DNA of 9,958 nucleotides from DASULK01 sp036278255 (GTDB taxonomy: Bacteria > Actinomycetota > Actinomycetes > Mycobacteriales > Micromonosporaceae): assembly GCA_036278255.1 (NCBI GenBank), contig DASULK010000045.1, positions 1-9,958 of the forward strand, in the 5' to 3' direction. A model generated the notes under the pieces. It had not been told where the DNA came from. It searched no databases and saw only the letters and a program-made list of their open reading frames with translations. Positions 5,501 to 9,958 of the stretch are shown in pieces. A program made the position numbers and the translations under genes. Position 1 is the first letter of the stretch. Each line of letters begins with the position of its first letter.

Positions 5501-5908
5501 TTACCGGTCGGTGAAGTTGCCGATCTGGCCGGCGGGCCCCTCGGCGTCGCTGGTCGAGCCGCTCGACGGGGTGCGGTATTCGCCGGTGGCCGCATCACCG
5601 GTGGTGATCTGCGCCACCTTGCCCTTTCCGCCTCGGCCTCTTCCTCCGGGGCTGGCCGGGCGCCGCCGGCTGCTCGCCGGGCCGGCGGTGCCGCCGGTGG
5701 TGGTCATCGCGGGGCCGAAGCGGGTGGGGCCGCCATCGCGCAGCTCGTCGAGGTCCACCGCGATGTCTGCGGGGTCGTCGACGTCGCGCTCCTGTGCCTC
5801 CCGCCATTCGTCCGTCGGCGGTACGGTCACGTCCTCGAGGGCTCCGGGGCCGTACTCGCCGTGACCAATCATTTCTTCGACGTGGCGCGCCGGATATTGT
5901 TCGGGCAC
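5501..5908 (-). CDS. Low-complexity, probably disordered protein of unknown function
   Basis: This 135-residue protein is unrecognised. The N-terminal half (1-64) is acidic and somewhat ordered (EEMIGHGEYGPGALEDVTVP, then EWREAQERDVDDPADIAVDLDEL). A Gly/Ala/Thr linker leads to a basic patch at 81-97 (SRRRPASPGGRGRGGKGK), and the last 35 residues are Ser/Gly/Thr-rich. There is no membrane helix, signal peptide or catalytic motif. The acidic front and Arg/Gly patch would allow contact with nucleic acid or a partner protein, but that is speculation. The start is the GTG at 5906-5908, chosen because AAGGAGG stands 5 bases before it, one of the best ribosome-binding sites in the window. A perfect palindrome (5935-5946) lies in its upstream region. 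A long open frame on the opposite strand is judged a shadow. Confidence 0.72.
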   Translation of the reverse strand: MPEQYPARHVEEMIGHGEYGPGALEDVTVPPTDEWREAQERDVDDPADIAVDLDELRDGGPTRFGPAMTTTGGTAGPASSRRRPASPGGRGRGGKGKVAQITTGDAATGEYRTPSSGSTSDAEGPAGQIGNFTDR

Positions 5909-5934
5909 GTCGACCTCCTTGCCCGGCCGATGCC

Positions 5935-5946
5935 TTCCGGCCGGAA
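5935..5946. promoter_or_regulatory. Perfect 12-bp palindrome, possible operator
   Basis: TTCCGGCCGGAA is a perfect palindrome 26 bases upstream of the GTG at 5908, between that gene and the end of the nba operon. With no loop it cannot form an RNA hairpin, so a binding site for a dimeric regulator is the simplest reading. GC-rich palindromes arise by chance in such DNA, although the flanking TT/AA makes this one less expected. Confidence 0.35.
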
Positions 5947-5988
5947 AGCGAATTCACACGCCTCGGATCGTTTGCGTGCCCGCACTAC

Positions 5989-6017
5989 GGCCGGCTAAAC
6001 CGGCGGGGCCGGCTAAA
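5989..6017 (-). repeat. Direct repeat and short hairpin at the 3' end of the nba operon
   Basis: GGCCGGCTAAA occurs twice (5989-5999 and 6007-6017), a period of 18 bases. The right copy overlaps the last codons of nbaD, including its TAG stop. On the minus strand CCGGC (6008-6012) pairs with GCCGG (6000-6004), followed by TTTA. A third GCCGGC is at 6023-6028, so several competing pairings are possible. It may be a weak terminator of the operon. Confidence 0.4.
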
Positions 6018-7026
6018 GCGAAGCCGGCTCGCCGAGAAAACGCCGGGCGTTGGCCGATAGCAGCTTGACGCGCTGATCGGCGGTGAGGAAGTCGGCGTCG
6101 CGCACCACCTTTCCGACCGGCCGCTCCCCCAGCGGGTACGGGTAGTCGCTGCCCAGAACGACTTGGTCCTCCCCCATCGTTTCGATGAGCAGCCGCAGCG
6201 CCGCCGGGTCGAAGACCACCGTGTCGACGAAGAATCGGTCGAGGTAGTGGCTGGGCGGATGGGCGGAGCGGCCGCGGACCAGGTCACCCCGCCGATGCCA
6301 GGCGTTGTCGACCCGGCCGAGCCAGAACGGGAAACTGCCGCCGCCGTGGGCGAAGCAGAGCTGCAGCGACGGCGGCACCCGGTCGAAGACCCCGCCGAGG
6401 ATGAGCGCCAACACCGACAGGTGGCTCTCGGCGGGCATCCCGGTGAGCCAGCGGGCCATCCAGCGGTCCAACCGGGGACCGCTGGGCATATCCCACGGGT
6501 GGACGAAGACCGGGGCCCCCACCTCGGCGCAGTGCTGCAGGAACGTGACGATGCCCTCGTCGTCGAGGTCACGGTCGCCGACGTGGTTACCGATCTCGAC
6601 GCCGACGTGACCGGCGGCGAGGCAGCGGTCCAGTTCGGCGCAGGCCGCGTCCGGGTCCTGCAACGGGACCTGGCAGAACGGGATCAGGCGGTCACCGCCG
6701 GCTGCGGTGAGCTCCAGGGTGAGATCGTTGAAGATCCGGGCGACCTTGACCGCCTGATCGGCCGGGCGGTCGTAGGAGAAGAAGACCGGGGTCGGCGAAA
6801 CAACCTGGACGTCCACACCGTCTGCGTCCATATCGGCCAGTCGGGTGGGGGCGTCCCAGCACTGGGCGTCGATCGGCCGGAACTCCGTCTCCCCCACCAT
6901 GATCATGGCTTCGTGCTCGGAGTCGAGGCGCAGCCACGGCCAGCCAGAACCGCCGCAGGCGACGGAGAGCTCCGGCCACCCCTTGGGAACGACGTGGGTG
7001 TGGATGTCGATGACAGGATTAAGCAT
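6013..7026 (-). CDS. nbaD: 2-amino-3-carboxymuconate-6-semialdehyde decarboxylase (ACMSD)
   Basis: A 337-residue amidohydrolase-fold protein of the ACMSD type (about 335 residues in the family). It decarboxylates the unstable ring-cleavage product of 3-hydroxyanthranilate to 2-aminomuconate semialdehyde, before it can cyclise to quinolinate. The zinc ligands are all present: DIHTH (His9, His11), VFVHPWDM (His176) and GSDYPYPLG (Asp294). The catalytic histidine is in FAHGGG (His227), and Arg50 and Arg238 fit the substrate-carboxylate arginines. Asp294 falls at the same number as in the P. fluorescens enzyme as I recall it. The ATG at 7024-7026 follows the nbaC stop by 14 bases; the GGATAGGGG ribosome-binding site overlaps that stop. 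It is the last gene of the operon. Related gamma-resorcylate decarboxylases are the alternative, but the adjacent dioxygenase settles the call. Confidence 0.95.
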   Translation of the reverse strand: MLNPVIDIHTHVVPKGWPELSVACGGSGWPWLRLDSEHEAMIMVGETEFRPIDAQCWDAPTRLADMDADGVDVQVVSPTPVFFSYDRPADQAVKVARIFNDLTLELTAAGGDRLIPFCQVPLQDPDAACAELDRCLAAGHVGVEIGNHVGDRDLDDEGIVTFLQHCAEVGAPVFVHPWDMPSGPRLDRWMARWLTGMPAESHLSVLALILGGVFDRVPPSLQLCFAHGGGSFPFWLGRVDNAWHRRGDLVRGRSAHPPSHYLDRFFVDTVVFDPAALRLLIETMGEDQVVLGSDYPYPLGERPVGKVVRDADFLTADQRVKLLSANARRFLGEPASL

Positions 7027-7040
7027 CCGCTAGTCGACCC

Positions 7041-7565
7041 CTATCCCTTACCCGGGTGCAGTGCGCCGCAGGAGCCGCAGGTGCGGGCCCCCTCGTCGGC
7101 GTAGAAGGCCTGGAACACCGGGGGCAGGTCGGCGACGATGTCCCGCACCTGCAACTCGACCTCGTGTACGAGGGCCTGACACTGCAGGCAGTACCACTGG
7201 AACTTCTCCAGCGTCCCCTCCTGCCGGACCCGTTCAATCACCAGGCCGATCGAGCCAGCCTCGGGGCGCTGCGGCGAGTGCGGCATGTTGGCCGGTAGCA
7301 CCCACATCTGCCCCTCGCGGATGTGCATGGTCTGCGGGCCCTGCGGGGTCATCAGGTTGACGTGCATGTTGCCCTTGACCTGATAGAAGAACTCTTCGTA
7401 CGGGTCGACGTGGTAGTCCGTCCGTTGGTTGGGTCCGCCCACCACCATGACGATGAAGTCGTCGCCGGTGGGGAACATCTGTTTGTTGCCCACCGGTGGT
7501 TTGAGCAGATGCTGGTTCTCCTCGATCCAGCCCGGGAAGCTGATCGGCTCTCCGGTCTCGCTCAT
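7041..7565 (-). CDS. nbaC: 3-hydroxyanthranilate 3,4-dioxygenase
   Basis: A 174-residue cupin dioxygenase that opens the ring of 3-hydroxyanthranilate with O2, giving 2-amino-3-carboxymuconate semialdehyde. The Fe(II) ligands His52, Glu58 and His96 (in TDYHVDPYEEFFYQ and NMPHSPQR) lie one position from those of the Cupriavidus enzyme. Substrate residues Arg48, Arg100 and Glu111 are also there. The C-terminus has the second, rubredoxin-like iron site of the bacterial subfamily: Cys126-x2-Cys129 and Cys163-x2-Cys166. All functional residues are intact, so the enzyme should be active. The ATG at 7563-7565 overlaps the nbaF stop by 4 bases, and AAGGAG (plus 7573-7578) is its ribosome-binding site, inside nbaF. 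A longer open frame to 8045 runs through nbaF in another frame and is not used. Confidence 0.97.
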   Translation of the reverse strand: MSETGEPISFPGWIEENQHLLKPPVGNKQMFPTGDDFIVMVVGGPNQRTDYHVDPYEEFFYQVKGNMHVNLMTPQGPQTMHIREGQMWVLPANMPHSPQRPEAGSIGLVIERVRQEGTLEKFQWYCLQCQALVHEVELQVRDIVADLPPVFQAFYADEGARTCGSCGALHPGKG

Positions 7566-7990
7566 GTGGAGGCTCCTTCCGGAAGTAGGGCCACGGCCTG
7601 AATCTCGATCAGCAGGTGCGGGTGGGGTAGCTGGTGCACGGCGACGGTGGTGCGGGTGGGCCCGGTGGTGGCATCGAAGTATTCGGCGTAGACCTCGTTG
7701 TAGCCGCCGAAGTCGTTCATGTTGACCAGGTAGCTGGTGACCTGGACCAGATCGGTCAGGTCGGTGCCCACCGCGCGCAGCAGGTCGCGGAGGTTTTCGA
7801 TGACCGCCCGGGTCTGCTCGCGGATGTCCAAAGTCGCCGTACCCAGCGCATCCACCGAGGCGCCGGCGATGGTGTTGTCCGGCCGCCGACTGCTCGTGCC
7901 GGAGATGAAGACGAACCCGCCCGCAACCTTCACATGCGGAAACGCCCCGCGCGGCGTCGCCTTCCCCGCAACCACCTTCGCCCCGCTCAT
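7562..7990 (-). CDS. nbaF: 2-aminomuconate deaminase (RidA family)
   Basis: This 142-residue protein is a RidA/YjgF-fold enzyme, the same length as the 2-aminomuconate deaminase AmnD as I recall it. It hydrolyses 2-aminomuconate to 4-oxalocrotonate and ammonia. Family residues are seen: FVFISGTSS (26-34), the central ENLRDLLRAVGTDLTDLVQVTSYL helix and strand (65-88), Arg113 in GPTRTTV, which would grip the substrate carboxylate, and Glu129 in LLIEIQAVAL. Proteins of this fold are trimers with active sites between subunits. General RidA proteins hydrolyse 2-aminoacrylate; the pathway call rests on the operon and on the length. The ATG at 7988-7990 overlaps the nbaG stop (ATGA), with GGGGGTGG upstream inside nbaG. 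Confidence 0.9.
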   Translation of the reverse strand: MSGAKVVAGKATPRGAFPHVKVAGGFVFISGTSSRRPDNTIAGASVDALGTATLDIREQTRAVIENLRDLLRAVGTDLTDLVQVTSYLVNMNDFGGYNEVYAEYFDATTGPTRTTVAVHQLPHPHLLIEIQAVALLPEGAST

Positions 7991-8772
7991 CGGCCACCCC
8001 CGACAGCCGAAAGCGACGCTGTGCCCAACTTTTCGACGACGACACGGACGTGGGAGCCGGGACGCAGGGGGACGGCGGCGGTGGCGGCGCCGGCGAGCAG
8101 CACCCAGCCTTCCTGCATCCGTACGCCGTGGCGGGCGGCCAGCCGCACCGCCTGGTCGAAGGCGCGGCGCGGGTCGCCGAGGATGGCGGCGGTGGAGCCG
8201 GTCTCCATCACCCGGCCGTCGACCTCGAGCAGAACGCCGAGGTTCTCCAGGCCGGCGGGCACCGGCTGCCAGTTCCCGATGACGAAACTGGCCGCTGAGG
8301 TGTTGTCGGCGATCACATCGGGCAGGGAGAACCGGAAGTTGGCGTAGCGGGAGTCGATCAGCTCCAGTGCCGGGGCGACGGCGCGGACGCTGGTGGCGAA
8401 GTCGTCGCCCGGGGCGGGGGCACCGTCGAGCAGGAACGCCACCTCGGGTTCGACCCGCGGATGGATGTAGGCGCCGGTGTCCACGGTGCCGCCGTCCTCG
8501 ACCCGCATCGCATCGGTGATGCGGCCCCAGATCACCTCGTCCACGCCCATCTGGGCCATCTTCGCGCGGCTGGTCAGCCCCATCTTCAGGCCGACGATCC
8601 GCTCACCGCGGGCCCGCCGTCGCTCCACCAGAGCGGTCTGGACGGCGTAGGCGGTGTCGGCGTCGAGGCCGACGGCGTCGGCTACCTGCTCGATGGCAGT
8701 GGCGCCCATTGCCGCCTTGTCCAGCCGGGCGGCCAGTTCACGGATGTCTTCTACTCCCAGCACCGCGGTCAT
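7987..8772 (-). CDS. nbaG: 4-oxalocrotonate decarboxylase (2-oxo-3-hexenedioate decarboxylase)
   Basis: This 261-residue protein belongs to the hydratase/decarboxylase family of meta-cleavage pathways. The segment GLKMGLTSRAKMAQMGV (61-77) is the hallmark of the decarboxylase branch (DmpH, XylI, NahK); the hydratase branch (DmpE, MhpD) differs there. Metal ligands fit Glu108 and Glu110 in HPRVEPEVAF and Glu137 in ALELIDSRY. The conserved VIADNTSAASFVIG is at 153-166, and GAATAAVPLRPG in the C-terminal part. It converts 4-oxalocrotonate to 2-oxopent-4-enoate, and in other pathways forms a complex with the hydratase, which is not in this window. The ATG at 8770-8772 overlaps the nbaI stop, preceded by a strong AAGGAGG. 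Confidence 0.92.
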   Translation of the reverse strand: MTAVLGVEDIRELAARLDKAAMGATAIEQVADAVGLDADTAYAVQTALVERRRARGERIVGLKMGLTSRAKMAQMGVDEVIWGRITDAMRVEDGGTVDTGAYIHPRVEPEVAFLLDGAPAPGDDFATSVRAVAPALELIDSRYANFRFSLPDVIADNTSAASFVIGNWQPVPAGLENLGVLLEVDGRVMETGSTAAILGDPRRAFDQAVRLAARHGVRMQEGWVLLAGAATAAVPLRPGSHVRVVVEKLGTASLSAVGGGR

Positions 8773-9788
8773 GCCGCCTCCTTCCGTTGCTCGATCAGAT
8801 CAAGCGCAACATCGACGATCATGTCTTCCTGGCCGCCAACCATGCGGCGTCGCCCCAACTCGACGAGGATCGAGCGGACATCGATGCCGTAGCGGGCCGA
8901 AGCCCGTTCGGCGTGGCGCAGGAAACTGGAGTAGACACCGGCGTAGCCCAACGAGAGGGTCTCCCGGTCAACCTGCACCGGGCGGTCCTGCAACGGCCGT
9001 ACCAGGTCGTCGGCGGCGTCCATCAGGGCGAAGACGTCGCAGCCGTGCCGCCAGCCGAGCAGTTCGGCGTTGGCGACGAAGACCTCCAGCGGGGCGTTGC
9101 CGGCGCCGGCTCCCATCCCGGCCAGTGACGCGTCGACGCGTACCGCGCCGTGTTCGACGGCGATGATGCTGTTGGCCACGCCGAGCGACAGGTTGTGGTG
9201 GGCGTGGATGCCGACCTCCGTGGCCGGGTCCAGCACCTGGCGGTAGGCGTCGACCCGTTCCGCCACGTCCCGCATCAGCAGCCGGCCACCGGAGTCGGTG
9301 ACGTAGACGCAGTGCGCGCCGTAGGACTCCATCAGCTTTGCCTGGTCGGCCAACCCGGCTGGGTCGTTCATGTGCGACATCATCAGGAAGCCGGCCACAT
9401 CCATGCCATGCTCCCGTGCCCAGGCGATGTGTTGGGCGGCGATGTCGGCCTCGGTGCAGTGGGTGGCGATCCGCACGCTGGTCACGCCGAGGTCGCGGGC
9501 GGCTTTCAGGTCGGCGATGGTGCCGATGCCGGGAATCAGCAGGGTGGTCAGCCGGGCGTTGGTGACCGCTTCCGCGGCGGCGGCGATCCACTCGGCGTCG
9601 CTGGCCGCACCGTGGCCGTAGTTGATGCTGGAGCCGGCGAGCCCATCGCCGTGCGCGACCTCGATGGCGGCGACCCCGGCGGCGTCGAGCGCTGCGACGA
9701 TCTGCCGGACCTGGTCGATGGTGTAGCGGTGCTGGATGGCGTGCATCCCGTCCCGCAGCGTCACATCCTGGACATAGACATCCGTCAC
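8769..9788 (-). CDS. nbaI: 4-hydroxy-2-oxovalerate aldolase
   Basis: This 339-residue protein is a DmpG/MhpE-type class II aldolase that splits 4-hydroxy-2-oxovalerate into pyruvate and acetaldehyde. The TIM-barrel active site begins with TLRDGMHA (Arg12, Asp13, His16). The divalent-metal ligands are Asp13 with His195 and His197 in GIHAHHNLSLG, offset by five from the numbers I recall for DmpG. VTDSGG (163-168) and the glycine-rich GMGAGAGNAPLE (224-235) are family marks. The C-terminal domain (about 275-339) is the part that docks with the acylating dehydrogenase, through which acetaldehyde is channelled. The start is GTG at 9786-9788, overlapping the upstream stop as GTGA, with TGGAGGT about 7 bases before it. 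The partner gene immediately upstream fits the known complex. Confidence 0.95.
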   Translation of the reverse strand: MTDVYVQDVTLRDGMHAIQHRYTIDQVRQIVAALDAAGVAAIEVAHGDGLAGSSINYGHGAASDAEWIAAAAEAVTNARLTTLLIPGIGTIADLKAARDLGVTSVRIATHCTEADIAAQHIAWAREHGMDVAGFLMMSHMNDPAGLADQAKLMESYGAHCVYVTDSGGRLLMRDVAERVDAYRQVLDPATEVGIHAHHNLSLGVANSIIAVEHGAVRVDASLAGMGAGAGNAPLEVFVANAELLGWRHGCDVFALMDAADDLVRPLQDRPVQVDRETLSLGYAGVYSSFLRHAERASARYGIDVRSILVELGRRRMVGGQEDMIVDVALDLIEQRKEAA

Positions 9789-9958
9789 GGGCGGACCTCC
9801 ACGAGCCGCTCGGCGGCGCGCAGCGCCGCCGAGGTCATGATGTCGAGGTTGCCGGCGTAGGCGGGCAGGTAGTGCCCGGCGCCGGAGACCTCCAGGAAGA
9901 TCGAGACCTGCAGGCCGGTGAAGGGCCGGCCCAGGGCTGGGACATAGGTGTCCACCGG
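9785..9958 (-). CDS. nbaJ: Acetaldehyde dehydrogenase (acylating), C-terminal part
   Basis: Only the last 57 codons lie in the window; the gene continues past the right edge. The readable end contains VSIFLEVSGAGHYLPAYAGN followed by LDIMTSAALRAAERLVE. This closely resembles the C-terminus of DmpF/MhpF dehydrogenases, where the conserved segment is FLEVEGAGDYLP and YAGNLDIMT. The enzyme oxidises acetaldehyde to acetyl-CoA with NAD and CoA, taking its substrate directly from the aldolase. Its TGA stop overlaps the aldolase GTG start, so the two subunits of the complex are translationally coupled. The catalytic cysteine and NAD fold are outside the window. Confidence 0.92.
   Translation of the reverse strand, partial: PVDTYVPALGRPFTGLQVSIFLEVSGAGHYLPAYAGNLDIMTSAALRAAERLVEVRP

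Noticed and set aside
5150..5998. 282-codon plus-strand frame over the two unknown genes.
   Set aside because: The minus-strand genes there have strong ribosome-binding sites and, in one case, clear membrane helices. The plus frame is Ala/Gly/Arg-rich without a plausible start signal.
6163..7104. 313-codon plus-strand frame over nbaD.
   Set aside because: It is a mirror frame of a gene with every catalytic residue in place, rich in Val/Asp/Gly/His as expected for such antisense frames.
7041..8045. Apparent 334-residue fusion of 3-hydroxyanthranilate dioxygenase with a long N-terminal extension.
   Set aside because: The extension is nbaF read in the wrong frame. The internal ATG at 7565 has a ribosome-binding site and matches the family's N-terminus and length.

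Overview
The window reads as a chromosomal segment of a high-GC, sporulating actinomycete. Codon third positions are strongly G/C, several starts are GTG, and ssgB, a sporulation gene confined to morphologically complex actinobacteria, is present. The overall look suggests Micromonosporaceae, but that is an inference without a database search.

Left part (1 to about 6000), housekeeping and small genes. A tRNA-Val(CAC) gene on the minus strand has its own terminator and a candidate promoter. Next comes a minus-strand membrane protein of the PGPGW/TIGR02611 type, then a 361-base non-coding stretch with a terminator-like compound hairpin, then ssgB on the plus strand. A VOC-fold protein (minus) and a cytosolic-TPR / membrane / external-FN3 protein (plus) diverge from a 103-base gap. 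A class I SAM methyltransferase (minus) and a small cupin (plus) diverge from a second gap. Two strong hairpins separate the cupin from two minus-strand genes of unknown function: a two-helix membrane protein, and a low-complexity, probably disordered protein preceded by a perfect 12-bp palindrome.

Right part (6013 to 9958), a catabolic operon on the minus strand. In transcription order it encodes acetaldehyde dehydrogenase (cut by the right edge), 4-hydroxy-2-oxovalerate aldolase, 4-oxalocrotonate decarboxylase, RidA-type 2-aminomuconate deaminase, 3-hydroxyanthranilate 3,4-dioxygenase and ACMS decarboxylase. Four junctions are 4-base stop/start overlaps and the fifth is a 14-base gap. Together these are the modified meta-cleavage route that takes 3-hydroxyanthranilate, from tryptophan/kynurenine or 2-nitrobenzoate, to pyruvate and acetyl-CoA. 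Two steps are absent from the window: 2-aminomuconate semialdehyde dehydrogenase and 2-oxopent-4-enoate hydratase. They should lie to the right, as should the promoter. The J-I-G-F-C-D order matches, as I recall it, the nba cluster of Pseudomonas fluorescens KU-7.

I see no transposase, integrase, CRISPR array, phage module, defence system or rRNA. The most interesting leads are the colinear nba operon, the unexplained terminator-like structure at 794-844, the TPR-TM-FN3 protein, and the pair of unknown genes at 4945-5908.
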